In this document: positions 53,253-62,303 of the stretch, piece after piece | How the letters are laid out: the number at the start of each line of letters is the position of its first letter | How positions within the stretch are numbered: position 1 is the stretch's first letter | DNA from: Paenibacillus solanacearum | GTDB taxonomy: Bacteria > Bacillota > Bacilli > Paenibacillales > NBRC-103111 | DNA: 64,000 nucleotides | NCBI RefSeq assembly: GCF_910593845.1 | Contig: NZ_CAJVAS010000005.1 | Location: 124,001-188,000 of the forward strand | Direction: 5' to 3' | Program-made: the position numbers and the translations under genes | Notes under the pieces: generated by a model | Told to the model about the DNA's origin: nothing | The model's input: the letters and a program-made list of their open reading frames with translations, nothing else | Databases searched by the model: none

Positions 53253-54668
53253 TCAACCCTTCGCTGCGCTGCTTTGTCGGTCGCGATATGCGGCACATTC
53301 GTCCAGCCACCTGCGCGCGAGCGCCGGCCGGGAGGCAAAATGCAGATGTGTATACCCGGCTACGATGCGATGCAGCAAGCAGCCCTCCGGCTTCGTGCCC
53401 CGCAGCCCTTTGCTTGTATAAGCGGCGGGCAGCTCTGCGCCTTGCTGAAACGTCGAGTAGTGAAACTCGTGCCCGCGGGCCAATTCGCCGGGTCCGAGCA
53501 GGAAGTTGCCCTCCATGCCGGACACCTCGCGGTAGCCGAGCGCGGCCAGCTTGCGCTGCATCGTGACGATGCCCGGGATGATGCCCGCCATTGGATAGCG
53601 GGTTCCCTGCGTGTCCTCGATCGCTTCCGTCAAATACATGAAGCCGCCGCATTCCGCCAGTGTCGGCAGCCCCTTCTCAATGGCCCCGCGAATCGACTGC
53701 TTCACATGCTCTTGCCCGCTTAACGTTGCGGCAAACTCCTCCGGAAACCCTCCGCCGATATACAGACCGTCGACCGCTTCGGGCAAAGTTTCTCCCGCCA
53801 AGGGGGAGAAATAGCGAATCCGGGCGCCGTAATGCTCCAGCAGCTCGATATTTTCCGGATAATAAAAATGGAACGCCGCGTCGCGGGCAACGGCAAGCGT
53901 GACTTCCCGAAGCGCGGAAGGAGCAGGCGGAGCAAACAACACGGGCGTCTCACATACCACGCGCTCGGTCTCGTCTGCAAGCTCCAGCAGCCGGTCCAGA
54001 TCGGTCGTCTGTTCGATCCGGCTCGCGAGCCGCTCGAACAAGCTGTCCAACTCTCCGCGCTCGATGGACGGGACGAGTCCCAAATGCCGCTCCGGCACCG
54101 TCAGCTCTTCTTCCCGGGCCAAATAGCCGATGACCGGGATGCCGCATTCATGCTCGATCGCTTCTTTGACGATCCGGTAATGGCCGGCGCTGCCGACTTT
54201 ATTGGCGAAGACGGCGGCGATTCGAACATGCGGATCGAGCAGTTGAAAGCCTTTGACGACCGCGGCCGCGCTGCGGGCCATGCTTTGGCAGTTCAGGACG
54301 AGCAGCACGGGACTTTGCAGCAGCAGGCTGATTTCCGCAGTGCTCCCCGCATTCGACAGCGGATCTTTTCCATCGTATAAGCCCATCACGCCCTCGATCA
54401 CCGCGATGTCCGCATCCGCCGAGGCGCGGCAATATATTTCCCGCACCGCTTCATGCGGCAGCATCCAGCCGTCCACATTGCGCGACGCTCGGCCGGTCAC
54501 CGCCCGATGATACGTCGGATCGATATAATCAGGGCCGCATTTGAACCCCTGCACGCGCAGTCCTTTTCGCTGCAAAGCAGCCATGATGCCGAGCGTCACC
54601 GTCGTTTTGCCTGCACCGCTGCCAGTTCCGGCAATAACGATGCTCCGGCTGGCCGAAATCATGCTCAT
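53253..54668 (-). CDS. cbiA: Cobyrinate a,c-diamide synthase
   Basis: 471-aa two-domain amidotransferase that amidates carboxylates a and c of cobyrinic acid with glutamine and ATP. The N-terminal dethiobiotin-synthetase-like domain has the P-loop GTGSGAGKTTVTLG (about 13-26), KCGPDYIDPTYH and EGVMGLYDG; the C-terminal type 1 amidotransferase domain carries the catalytic Cys in LAECGGFMYL (about residue 333) and the HFASRP-type His end. ATG 54668 is chosen; GTG 54677 and ATG 54662 are alternatives. It sits apart from the other cobalamin genes, behind a nitroreductase gene and two small plus-strand frames. Confidence 0.93.
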   Translation of the reverse strand: MSMISASRSIVIAGTGSGAGKTTVTLGIMAALQRKGLRVQGFKCGPDYIDPTYHRAVTGRASRNVDGWMLPHEAVREIYCRASADADIAVIEGVMGLYDGKDPLSNAGSTAEISLLLQSPVLLVLNCQSMARSAAAVVKGFQLLDPHVRIAAVFANKVGSAGHYRIVKEAIEHECGIPVIGYLAREEELTVPERHLGLVPSIERGELDSLFERLASRIEQTTDLDRLLELADETERVVCETPVLFAPPAPSALREVTLAVARDAAFHFYYPENIELLEHYGARIRYFSPLAGETLPEAVDGLYIGGGFPEEFAATLSGQEHVKQSIRGAIEKGLPTLAECGGFMYLTEAIEDTQGTRYPMAGIIPGIVTMQRKLAALGYREVSGMEGNFLLGPGELARGHEFHYSTFQQGAELPAAYTSKGLRGTKPEGCLLHRIVAGYTHLHFASRPALARRWLDECAAYRDRQSSAAKG

Positions 54669-54776
54669 GTGCCGCACGCATCCTTTCTATTCTTATAATG
54701 CAGCAGCGCGCATTCGCCGCCACGCAATGCAAATTTCTACATACGATGTAATGATTATGAACAAGGAGGTCGGAAC

Positions 54777-54956
54777 GTGCTACGAACGCAGGTGAAAACG
54801 TACAAGCACCGGGTGGGCAAATACCATTATCTAGTCATTCAAATATTTCAATCCGCCATCGCCAAGGCAGATATGGGAAACGTACTGGCGAGCAACGCAG
54901 TCAACGTAAAGATTTTCAAATCCGGGAAAACCGTCAGACCGCCGAAAAGGAGGTGA
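54777..54956 (+). CDS. Small unrecognised protein
   Basis: 59 codons from GTG 54777, with AGGAGG 7 bp upstream. The product is basic, with a hydrophobic middle stretch (YHYLVIQIFQSAIA) and a KTVRPPKRR tail. It ends 4 bp before the next small gene. It is too short to assign; the good ribosome binding site and the tight spacing support a real gene. A spore-coat or core role is possible in a sporulating host, but that is a guess. Confidence 0.6.
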   Translation: MLRTQVKTYKHRVGKYHYLVIQIFQSAIAKADMGNVLASNAVNVKIFKSGKTVRPPKRR

Positions 54957-54960
54957 TCCC

Positions 54961-55122
54961 ATGCCCAAACAATCGAAGAAAAAACACAAGCGGAGCGGCA
55001 AAAATACCGTCAATGTGAGACAATCCGCTAATGCGAGAACAGGCCAGGGAGGCAACGCTTTTGCATTCAACGGTTCGGATGTAGGGGTTGTCCGGACCGA
55101 CGTTACGCCAAGTAAAGGATAA
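54961..55122 (+). CDS. Small basic unrecognised protein
   Basis: 53 codons from ATG 54961, preceded by a near-perfect anti-16S match (AAAAGGAGGTGATC). The product has a Lys-rich N-terminus (KQSKKKHKRSGK) and a Gly/Asn/Ala-rich, likely beta or disordered C-terminal half (GQGGNAFAFNGSDVGVVRT). No family recognised. It is followed by a strong terminator and forms a two-gene unit with the previous frame. Small proteins like this in Bacilli are often sporulation products; this is an inference only. Confidence 0.65.
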   Translation: MPKQSKKKHKRSGKNTVNVRQSANARTGQGGNAFAFNGSDVGVVRTDVTPSKG

Positions 55123-55134
55123 CTGTTATTTAAA

Positions 55135-55171
55135 GGAAGAGAGAAGGCGTATGCTTCTCTCTTTCTTTTGC
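55135..55171 (+). terminator. Rho-independent terminator after the two small genes
   Basis: AAGAGAGAAG / CTTCTCTCTT stem with a short loop, followed by TCTTTT, 13 bp after the stop. Confidence 0.85.
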
Positions 55172-55218
55172 ATGAAATTACAGTACCCTACTAACCGTTC
55201 AGCTCAAGAGGCCTACAG

Positions 55219-55776
55219 TTAAAGCCAAGTTGTTTTGTCCGAGAACGGCGTCCGCTTGGTAGCCGGGGTGTCCGCAGCAGGATACCCGATGAACACGGAG
55301 CCGATGATTTTGCGGTTATCGGGTGCGCCGATGAAACGGTGCAGCCGTTCATCCCGTACCAAACCGATGCCGCGGGTTCTCCAAACCAAACCGAGTCCGA
55401 GCTCATGCGCCGCAAGCCACATCGAATGGATGGCGCAAGCGGCCGCATATTCGTTATCTTCAGAAGAAGCGTCGTCTCCCGGTACAAGATCGGCCGTTAC
55501 GACAATGATCAGCGGCGTATGGTTCAGGACGGCGAGCGATTCTTGCACCAGATGCGGTTTCGCGGGAAACCGTTCCTCGAGAAACTGTCGGGCGATTTGT
55601 TCATATCGGAGCTTGGCTTCTCCTCGAATCACGTAAAAATGCCATGGCTCGCGCAGCCGGTCGTTAGGCGCCCAGGATGCGGCTTCGAGCAATGCGGCGA
55701 TTTGGTCGTCCTCTACTTCGCGCGGTTCATAGCTGCGAACGGCGCGGCGTTGTTGTAACGATTGAACGATGCTCAT
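55219..55776 (-). CDS. Nitroreductase family protein
   Basis: 185-aa FMN-dependent oxidoreductase. IVQSLQQRRAVRSYEPREV with SWAPNDRLREPWHFYVIRG is the standard family opening with the FMN-binding Arg; the AAHELGLGLVWRTRG and VFIGYP segments complete it. AAGGAG precedes ATG 55776. It follows cbiG on the same strand by about 75 bp. A BluB-like role in lower-ligand synthesis was considered because of the neighbours, but sequence features look like ordinary YdjA-type nitroreductases. Confidence 0.88.
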   Translation of the reverse strand: MSIVQSLQQRRAVRSYEPREVEDDQIAALLEAASWAPNDRLREPWHFYVIRGEAKLRYEQIARQFLEERFPAKPHLVQESLAVLNHTPLIIVVTADLVPGDDASSEDNEYAAACAIHSMWLAAHELGLGLVWRTRGIGLVRDERLHRFIGAPDNRKIIGSVFIGYPAADTPATKRTPFSDKTTWL

Positions 55777-55850
55777 CGTGCTGATTCTCCTTCTATATAA
55801 AGAAATTCCGTTTACAGGCCGGTATCGGGCATGGGCCGTGTAAGCTTCTT

Positions 55851-56954
55851 CTATGCATTCCTTCGGGCCTCGGGCGTTACGCGGGCAATCGAGATCGTCA
55901 CGTTCCCGCTCTTCTTCTTCTCCAGCAGCCAACTGTCAGCTCCGCTGGACAATTTGGCCGCAGGATCGCTAACCCCATACGCCCCTGTATATTGAAACAC
56001 CTTCTCCGAAGGATTCGGCAGAGGCACCGTGTTGAGCTGCTCCGGCGTGTAGATGTCCATGCGCCACTTGTATTTGCGGCACACGTCAAGCAGCCCTTGC
56101 TCGTCCTTCTTCAGATCAATGGTCGCGATATTGCGAACGCTCTTGACGGACAGCTGCAGATCGGCCATCGTCTCGGCGATGACCTGCTCGATTTCCTCCG
56201 CAGCCGTTCCCCGGTTGCAGCCGATCCCGAGCACAAGCGTCTTGGGCCGGTACAGCACGCCGTTATGCAGCAGCACCCTCTCCTCCTCCGGGGCGAGCAG
56301 CCGGTCCGTCACGACGAGAGCCGCGTCAAACCCGGCCTCCGCCGCTTCCTTGCCGCTTGCGTAAACCTTGATATGATCGGGAATCGGCCGGTCATACGTC
56401 CACCAGTTCGTTTCGCCCGCTTCCTGCACGACGGCCACCCGCTCCTCGTTCACGACCGATGCGCTGACCGGCGTCGCTTTGTCGAAGCTCTCGATCTCCC
56501 ATCCGAAGCTGCGGCCGAACAGATCGACCGGGATCGTCTTCTGCACGTCCGAAGCGGTCGTAATGACCGGGCGGGCGCCGATCACCTGCGCCACCTCGCG
56601 GGTCAGTTCGTTCGCGCCGCCGAGATGGCCGGACAAGACGCTGATCGCGTGTTCGCCTCGGTCGTCGATGACGACGACCGCCGGGTCCGTCTTCTTATCC
56701 TCCAGAATCGGAGCGATCATGCGAACGACCGCCCCAAGCGAAATAAATAAAATAATGCCGCTGTACCGCTTAAACAAATCCGGCAAAATGAGCTTGACCG
56801 AGCCCTCGAACAGCTCGTAGCCCCGCTCCGCCTCATCGCCCCGCGCAAATTTGCTCATATAATATAAATCCGTACCCGGAAATTGATCGACCAGCGCTCT
56901 TGCCATTTCAACCCCATGCTTCGTGATGGCGACGGCGGCGAACGGCTTACTCAT
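55851..56954 (-). CDS. cbiG: Cobalt-precorrin 5A hydrolase
   Basis: 367-aa protein that opens the lactone ring of cobalt-precorrin 5A, releasing acetaldehyde, a step specific to the anaerobic pathway. N-domain: YSGIILFISLGAVVRMIAP and AISVLSGHLGGANELT; C-domain: LVLGIGCNRGTAAEEIEQVI. AAAGGGGTG lies 8 bp before ATG 56954, which overlaps the cobM stop by 8 bp, so the two are coupled. Length and both domains are typical. It is the last cobalamin gene of the main run; CbiH/CobJ, which normally accompanies it, is absent. Confidence 0.93.
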   Translation of the reverse strand: MSKPFAAVAITKHGVEMARALVDQFPGTDLYYMSKFARGDEAERGYELFEGSVKLILPDLFKRYSGIILFISLGAVVRMIAPILEDKKTDPAVVVIDDRGEHAISVLSGHLGGANELTREVAQVIGARPVITTASDVQKTIPVDLFGRSFGWEIESFDKATPVSASVVNEERVAVVQEAGETNWWTYDRPIPDHIKVYASGKEAAEAGFDAALVVTDRLLAPEEERVLLHNGVLYRPKTLVLGIGCNRGTAAEEIEQVIAETMADLQLSVKSVRNIATIDLKKDEQGLLDVCRKYKWRMDIYTPEQLNTVPLPNPSEKVFQYTGAYGVSDPAAKLSSGADSWLLEKKKSGNVTISIARVTPEARRNA

Positions 56955-57741
56955 GCGCCGGCACCCCTTTCCGGTAGCCGTGCGTGAACGTCCTGTCGTA
57001 CAGCTTGGAGCGGTGCTCGTCGCGTTCGACAATCGTCGGGTCCAGCGCCCACCCGGCCAAAATCATCGCATGCATGCGAATGCCCGCCTCGCGCAGATCT
57101 TGATCCAGCCGCTCCAGCGTCGTGCGGACGATCTTCTGATCCGGCCATGACGCGCGCTGCACGACGGCGACCGGCGTCGCTTCCGACCATCCGGCCTCCA
57201 GAAACTCCCGGACGACCTTCTTGGCGAGCGTCGCGCTGAGGAACAGCGCGACCGTGCAGTGATGCGAAGCCAGATCGCGCAGCTTCTCGCGGTCAGGGAC
57301 CGGCGTGCGGCCTTCCGCCCGCGTCAAAATGACGGTTTGCGTCAGGTCGGGCACCGTCAATTCCGCCCCAAGCGCCGCAGCCGCAGCAAACACCGAGCTG
57401 ACCCCGGGCACAATCTCGTAATCAATCCCCCGCTGCCGGAGCAGCACCATCTGCTCGAGGATCGCCCCGTATACCGACGGGTCGCCCGTATGCACGCGTG
57501 CCACCGATTGGCCTTCGCGAACGGCGCTCGCCATTTTCGCTACCATCTGCTCCAGGTCCATGCCGGAGCTTTGCAGCACTTCCGCATGGCTTCCCGCGCG
57601 CGCAATCAAGTCTTCGCTGACCAGCGAATCGGTATACAGCACGACGTCGGCGTTTTGCAAAATGTTCTGGCCTTTGACCGTAATCAGATCGGGATCGCCC
57701 GGCCCGGCGCCGACAATATATACTTTAGGTTCCAGCCGCAT
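56947..57741 (-). CDS. cobM: Cobalt-precorrin-4 C11-methyltransferase
   Basis: 264-aa SAM-dependent methyltransferase of the tetrapyrrole family (CobM/CbiF). VYIVGAGPGDPDLITVKG opens it, VARVHTGDPSVYGAI contains the conserved GDP loop, and PGVSSVFAAAAALGAELT follows, as in CbiF. It methylates C11. The ATG at 57741 shares its base with the end of the cobI gene, so spacing is zero. The gene overlaps cbiG by 8 bp. Confidence 0.95.
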   Translation of the reverse strand: MRLEPKVYIVGAGPGDPDLITVKGQNILQNADVVLYTDSLVSEDLIARAGSHAEVLQSSGMDLEQMVAKMASAVREGQSVARVHTGDPSVYGAILEQMVLLRQRGIDYEIVPGVSSVFAAAAALGAELTVPDLTQTVILTRAEGRTPVPDREKLRDLASHHCTVALFLSATLAKKVVREFLEAGWSEATPVAVVQRASWPDQKIVRTTLERLDQDLREAGIRMHAMILAGWALDPTIVERDEHRSKLYDRTFTHGYRKGVPAHE

Positions 57742-58469
57742 TATTTACGCACCACCATTAACGTCAAATATTCAAGCTCCTGCCCTTTGAGCGCGCGGAC
57801 GTCTTTCCAGATCAATTCATGCGGCGACGTTACCTTCGTCACGACCGACGCCTTGTCCGTCATCCCCAGCTCCTCCAGCAGCTCGATCATCAGATCCAGC
57901 ACCTTCGCCACTTTGATGAAGACGATGGCGTCATGCGATTGCAGCGCCTGCCTCATCGCTTCCTTGTCGCCGCTGGCCGGAACGATCGCGACCTGCTCGT
58001 CGCCGTCAGCCAGCGGCAGATCCAGACGCGCCGCAGCGCCGAGCACCGAAGAGATGCCCGGTACGGAGCGAACCGGCGCTTCCGGATGCTTCTCCTGCAT
58101 CAGACGGGCCATATGGATAAAGGTGCTGTACAGGTTCGGGTCCCCTTCGGTCACGAAGGCAATGTCTTTTCCCGCCTGAAGCTGCTGCCAGCACAGCTCC
58201 ACCGTCTTGCTCCATTCGCGGTCCAGCGTCGCCTGGTCTCTCGTCATCGGGAAGACGAGTCCGAGCATTTCCTTCTCCGCTACATCGACGTACAGCTCGA
58301 CGATTTCGAGCGCGTACGATTTGGCGCCCATTCTTTTTTTCGGGTAGGCGATGACCGGGCATTCCTGCAGCATCCGGTAGGCTTTCACCGTGATCAGTTC
58401 CGGGTCGCCGGGACCGACGCCTACGCCGTAAAGCGTCCCTCGTTTTACCGCTGTCGCTGTCATGTTCAT
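57741..58469 (-). CDS. cobI: (Cobalt-)precorrin-2 C20-methyltransferase
   Basis: 242-aa SAM methyltransferase (CobI/CbiL). LYGVGVGPGDPELITVKAYRML, VTEGDPNLYSTFIHMARL and VPGISSVLGAAARLDLPLA are the family signatures. It methylates C20 of cobalt-factor II or precorrin-2. It overlaps the cbiET stop by 4 bp (ATGA) and abuts cobM, within a tightly packed operon. Whether the metal is already inserted is inferred from the CbiX and CbiD/G partners, which indicate the early-cobalt route. Confidence 0.95.
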   Translation of the reverse strand: MNMTATAVKRGTLYGVGVGPGDPELITVKAYRMLQECPVIAYPKKRMGAKSYALEIVELYVDVAEKEMLGLVFPMTRDQATLDREWSKTVELCWQQLQAGKDIAFVTEGDPNLYSTFIHMARLMQEKHPEAPVRSVPGISSVLGAAARLDLPLADGDEQVAIVPASGDKEAMRQALQSHDAIVFIKVAKVLDLMIELLEELGMTDKASVVTKVTSPHELIWKDVRALKGQELEYLTLMVVRK

Positions 58470-59716
58470 TCTCTCTCCTGTTCCGATTCCGGCGATGAAG
58501 GCCGGAAGCCGGTAATGACATAGATCGGATTCAGCCCTTCGAAGCGGGTCATATCCAAGATCGGCTTGCTGCGCCCGATCTGCACGAGCGCCACCCGCGT
58601 ATCGAAGCCTTGCTCACGCAGCGCTTGCTGCGTATCCGCCAGCGTCTCAATCGTCGCCGCATTGACGACGATGCGCCCGTCCTCCCGTAGCCGGCTGCAG
58701 CATACGCGAATCAGCTCGCGCAGCTCGCCCCCGCTTCCGCCGATGAAGACCGCGTCCGGATCGGGAATCCTATCAAGTCCGTCCGGTGCCTTCGCATGAA
58801 TCGCGGTGATATCCGCGCGAAACTTGCGGCGGTTCTGCTCGATGTTGTCCATGTCCGCTGTGTTCTTCTCCAGCGCAAACACTTGCCCGAAAGGCGCCAG
58901 TCTGGCGCATTCCACCGCCACCGAGCCGGAACCGGCGCCGATATCCCACACGACGCTGTCCGGCTTCAGCTTCAGCTCGGACAAGCTGAGCACACGCACT
59001 TCCTTCTTCGTGATCAGCCCTTTGTCCGGCTTTCGCTGGGCGAACGTCTCATCTTCGAAGCCAAAGCCGCCGAGGGCGGCAGGCGCCCCGGGCTTGCGCC
59101 GCAGAATGACGACGTTCAGCGGGGAAAATTCGGCCTCCGCCATGTCTCCGAGCGTCCAATGCCCGAATCGTTCACGTTCTCCGCCGAGATTTTCCGCAAC
59201 GAACGCTTCATACTCGTCCATACCGAATTCGAGCAAATAACGCGCCAGCGCGGAAGGACTGTTCTCTTCATCGGTTAAAATAGCGATCTTCGCCTTCCCG
59301 TCGATCCGCTGCGCGAGGCCCCGCATCGGCCTGCCGTGCACGCTCTCCAGCACGGCGTCGTGCCAGCTGTCGCCGAGCCGGGCGAACGCCAGCTGCAGCG
59401 AGCTGAGATGCGGATGAATCGCAACCGCCGGCGATCCCGCCTTTTTGGCGATAAAGCCGGCGATCCCGTAAAACAACGGATCGCCGGACGCCAATACGAC
59501 GATCCGGCGCGTTTCCCGCAGCCGCACAAGCTCTTCGACCGTTCGCGCCAGTCCGCCCTGCAGCGCGACGCGCTCGGCCGCAGCCTCCGGGAACATCGCC
59601 AAATGCCGCTCTCCCCCGACGAGCATATCCGCTTGTTCGATTAACTGCGCGGTCCTGCCGTTCAATTCCCTCGGTCCGTCGTCGCCGATGCCGATAATAT
59701 GAATCCGGTTATCCAC
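58466..59716 (-). CDS. cbiET: Fused cobalt-precorrin-7 C5-methyltransferase/C15-methyltransferase (decarboxylating)
   Basis: 416-aa two-domain enzyme. CbiE part (about 1-205): RIHIIGIGDDGPREL, VVLASGDPLFYGIAGFI, HPHLSSLQLAFARLGDSW. CbiT part (about 215-405): TKKEVRVLSLSEL, VVWDIGAGSGSVAVECA (SAM motif I) and FIGGSGGELREL. It methylates C5 and C15 and decarboxylates the acetate side chain. GTG 59716 with GGGGAGG upstream gives the normal N-terminus; an ATG at 59740 would add eight atypical residues. The start overlaps the cbiD stop by 8 bp. Confidence 0.94.
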   Translation of the reverse strand: MDNRIHIIGIGDDGPRELNGRTAQLIEQADMLVGGERHLAMFPEAAAERVALQGGLARTVEELVRLRETRRIVVLASGDPLFYGIAGFIAKKAGSPAVAIHPHLSSLQLAFARLGDSWHDAVLESVHGRPMRGLAQRIDGKAKIAILTDEENSPSALARYLLEFGMDEYEAFVAENLGGERERFGHWTLGDMAEAEFSPLNVVILRRKPGAPAALGGFGFEDETFAQRKPDKGLITKKEVRVLSLSELKLKPDSVVWDIGAGSGSVAVECARLAPFGQVFALEKNTADMDNIEQNRRKFRADITAIHAKAPDGLDRIPDPDAVFIGGSGGELRELIRVCCSRLREDGRIVVNAATIETLADTQQALREQGFDTRVALVQIGRSKPILDMTRFEGLNPIYVITGFRPSSPESEQERE

Positions 59717-60815
59717 TGATTGCCGCCCTCCCCAATACATCGCCTTTCATGGTGACCAGCACCGTCTCTACCTGGATCCCGCTGCCGATATGCTCTAACG
59801 CATGCCGGCAGGCGTAATCGCATAATATTTCAAAAAATGCCGTCGTGCCCGCCTCCGCCATCAAGTCCCCGGCGTGCGACGCCGTATTCGCTCCCGCGAC
59901 CTGAGCCTGAAGCTCCGGCGATGCTCCCGCTTCGCCGGCCGCCCGCGCCAGGAACGTGAAATCGACCGGCGCGCTTTTCGAATGAACCATCATCACGCCT
60001 TGCGCCACCTTGGAAAACTTGCCCATCATACCGACCAGGCTGACGGTTTCCATGCCGAGACGTTTGGCGTGCTGTAGCGAAAATCCGACGAAGTCGCCCA
60101 TCTGAATGAACGATTCTTCGGACAATTCGGGGTACATGCGCATCGCGTATTTTTCGCTGCTGCCCCCGGTCGTCAGCACCACATGCTTACAGCCGGACGC
60201 TTTGGCGACCTGAATTGCTTGGACGACGCTCGCTTTATAAGCCGCCGTGGAGAACGGAACGACGATGCCTCGTGTGCCGAGTATCGAGATGCCGCCGATA
60301 ATGCCGAGCCGGGCATTCAGCGTCTTCTTCGCCATCTCCTCCCCATCCGGGACGGAGATGACGACCTTGACGCCGCGCTCGATCTCGAACTCGGCCAGCA
60401 CCTCTTCCACCGCGCGCGTTATCATCCTTCGCGGGACCGGGTTGATCGCCGCCTCCCCGACCGGAACCGGCAGTCCCGGCTTCGTCACGCGACCGACCCC
60501 GACGCCGCCGTCCAGCTCGATTCCGCTGCCGTCTGTCCAGCACACGGCAGCGACGATCTTCGCCTTGTGCGTCGCATCGGGATCGTCTCCGGCGTCCTTA
60601 ATCGTCGCGCACTGCGCCATGTCCCGCGTATACTCGCATTCGAACAGCTCGAACGTATGCGCGAACCCCGCCGGCAGCCACACCTCCGCCTCGCTTACAG
60701 TCTGCTGCGTAATGAGCATCGTCAGCGCCCCTTTGGCGACGGCGGTAGCGCAAGCGCCGGTCGTGAACCCGTGCTTCAGCGGCTTTTCTTCTTGTCCTTC
60801 CACGTTATCGCTCAC
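59709..60815 (-). CDS. cbiD: Cobalt-precorrin-5B C1-methyltransferase
   Basis: 368-aa protein of the CbiD family. KHGFTTGACATAVAKGAL is the signature opening; DGGVGVGRVTKPGLPVPVGEAAINPVPR and GTRGIVVPFS (shown in parts) and FVGFSLQHAKRLG follow. It methylates C1 in the anaerobic pathway. The start is GTG 60815, 5 bp after GGAGGAG. It lies 15 bp after cbiC. Everything is typical in length and order. Confidence 0.95.
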   Translation of the reverse strand: MSDNVEGQEEKPLKHGFTTGACATAVAKGALTMLITQQTVSEAEVWLPAGFAHTFELFECEYTRDMAQCATIKDAGDDPDATHKAKIVAAVCWTDGSGIELDGGVGVGRVTKPGLPVPVGEAAINPVPRRMITRAVEEVLAEFEIERGVKVVISVPDGEEMAKKTLNARLGIIGGISILGTRGIVVPFSTAAYKASVVQAIQVAKASGCKHVVLTTGGSSEKYAMRMYPELSEESFIQMGDFVGFSLQHAKRLGMETVSLVGMMGKFSKVAQGVMMVHSKSAPVDFTFLARAAGEAGASPELQAQVAGANTASHAGDLMAEAGTTAFFEILCDYACRHALEHIGSGIQVETVLVTMKGDVLGRAAISG

Positions 60816-60830
60816 GGGCGCTCCTCCGGC

Positions 60831-61481
60831 TTATCCCCGTTTGTCGGCCATGAGCGACAGCGCGTTGACGGCGGCCACGACGATCGTGCTGCCGCCTTTG
60901 CGGCCGACATTCGTAATAAACGGAATGTCCAGCTTCAGCAGCTCATCCTTCGACTCGGCCGCCGATACGAATCCGACCGGCATCCCGATGACCAGGCTCG
61001 GCTTCGCCAGTCCTTCCTTCACCAGCCGGATCAGCTCCAGCAGCGCTGTAGGCGCGTTACCGATGGCGTAGATACCGCCTTCCGCTTCCTTGATCGCCTT
61101 GCGCATCGAAATAATGGCGCGCGTCGTATTCAACCGCTTCGCTTCCTCCATCACATCGGGATCGGAAATATATACCTGCACGTCTCCGCCGTATTTGCGG
61201 ATGCGCTCCTTGCTGATGCCGACCTGTACCATCTGCACGTCGGCGATGATGTTCTCGCCGCGCCGGATCGCCTCGATGCCAGCCTGAATCGCTTTGGGCT
61301 GAAACACGAGGCTGCGCCCCAGCTCAAAATCGGCCGATGCGTGAATGACCCGCTGCACGACCGGATACTGTTCTTCGGTAAACGAATGCGCGCCGAGCTC
61401 TTCGGTAATGATCTGAAAGCTTTTATCCTCAATTTCCTGCGGCTGAATGGTCAGCGGCTTGAATTCCGTTTTAAAATCCAC
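60831..61481 (-). CDS. cbiC: (Cobalt-)precorrin-8X methylmutase
   Basis: 216-aa enzyme that moves a methyl group from C11 to C12. VIHASADFELGRSLVF contains the catalytic His; IADVQMVQVGI, GNAPTALLELIRL and IGMPVGFVSAAESKDEL follow as in CbiC/CobH. GTG 61481 is chosen because AAAGGGGG lies 8 bp upstream; an upstream TTG would include that site. It lies about 55 bp after cobK. Confidence 0.95.
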   Translation of the reverse strand: MDFKTEFKPLTIQPQEIEDKSFQIITEELGAHSFTEEQYPVVQRVIHASADFELGRSLVFQPKAIQAGIEAIRRGENIIADVQMVQVGISKERIRKYGGDVQVYISDPDVMEEAKRLNTTRAIISMRKAIKEAEGGIYAIGNAPTALLELIRLVKEGLAKPSLVIGMPVGFVSAAESKDELLKLDIPFITNVGRKGGSTIVVAAVNALSLMADKRG

Positions 61482-61535
61482 AGGCGTATCCCCCTTTGGC
61501 TCCAAATACTGTAGGTTTGCGCTTGCCTGCCGAAG

Positions 61536-62303
61536 CTACGCGAATATTCGTCCTACCTCGGCCAGCACGCCTTCATAGTCGGTAAACGCGGTGCCGAACT
61601 CAATTTCGGGCCGCGAGATCAGGATGACGTCGATTCCCAGCTGCAGCGCCGTATCCACCTTTTCGTCGACCGCGCCCGTCGTCCCGCTCTCCTTGGACAC
61701 CATCACGGTCGTCCGGTATTGGCGGTACAGCGCCTCGTTCATTTCTCTTGTAAAAGGTCCCTGCATCGCAATGATGTTCTTCTGCTCGACGCCAAGCTCT
61801 TCGCACTTCTCCATATTGTCGCGCCGGGGCAGCATCCGGGCCACGAGCCGGATCTCCGGGTCGCCGATCAAATGCCGGGCGAAAATATGCAGCGTCTTGC
61901 TGCCGGTCGTCAGCATGACGGAGCCTTTGCGCCGCTTCGCCTCCAGCGCCGCTTCCTCATAGCCGGCCACCACCGTCAGCTTCGGGTGATCGCCGTAGAC
62001 GAGCGACGCACGCTCGAAGCGGATGTACGGCAGGCCGAGCTCCTTGGCCGCCTGCATCGCATTGCGATGCGCCTCTTCCGCGAACGGATGGCTCGCGTCG
62101 ACCACCACGCGGAAGCCACCTTCCCGCAGCAGCGCCGCCATCTCGCCGGCGGTCAGGCGCCCGGTTCGAACGGGCAGCCCGGCCTCCTGCAAGCTTTTGG
62201 CCGCGCTGTCGGTTACGACCGAGCACAGCAGCTCCCGGCCGCTTGCCGAGAGGCGGACGGCCAGCTCCCTCGCATCGCTTGTGCCGCATAGCATGAAGAT
62301 CAT
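61536..62303 (-). CDS. cobK: (Cobalt-)precorrin-6A reductase
   Basis: 255-aa NAD(P)H-dependent reductase (CobK/CbiJ). MLCGTSDARELA is the N-terminal Rossmann turn, VVDASHPFAEEAHRNA and VMLTTGSKTLHIF the conserved central motifs, and VSKESGTTGAVDEKVD the C-terminal one. It reduces the macrocycle of precorrin-6A. The start overlaps the cbiX stop by 4 bp (ATGA), so the two are coupled. A ribosome binding site AAAGGGGGA lies within the cbiX 3' end. Confidence 0.94.
   Translation of the reverse strand: MIFMLCGTSDARELAVRLSASGRELLCSVVTDSAAKSLQEAGLPVRTGRLTAGEMAALLREGGFRVVVDASHPFAEEAHRNAMQAAKELGLPYIRFERASLVYGDHPKLTVVAGYEEAALEAKRRKGSVMLTTGSKTLHIFARHLIGDPEIRLVARMLPRRDNMEKCEELGVEQKNIIAMQGPFTREMNEALYRQYRTTVMVSKESGTTGAVDEKVDTALQLGIDVILISRPEIEFGTAFTDYEGVLAEVGRIFA

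Noticed and set aside
55219..55776. BluB (lower-ligand synthase) for the nitroreductase gene
   Set aside because: Only the location suggests it; residues look like a general nitroreductase.
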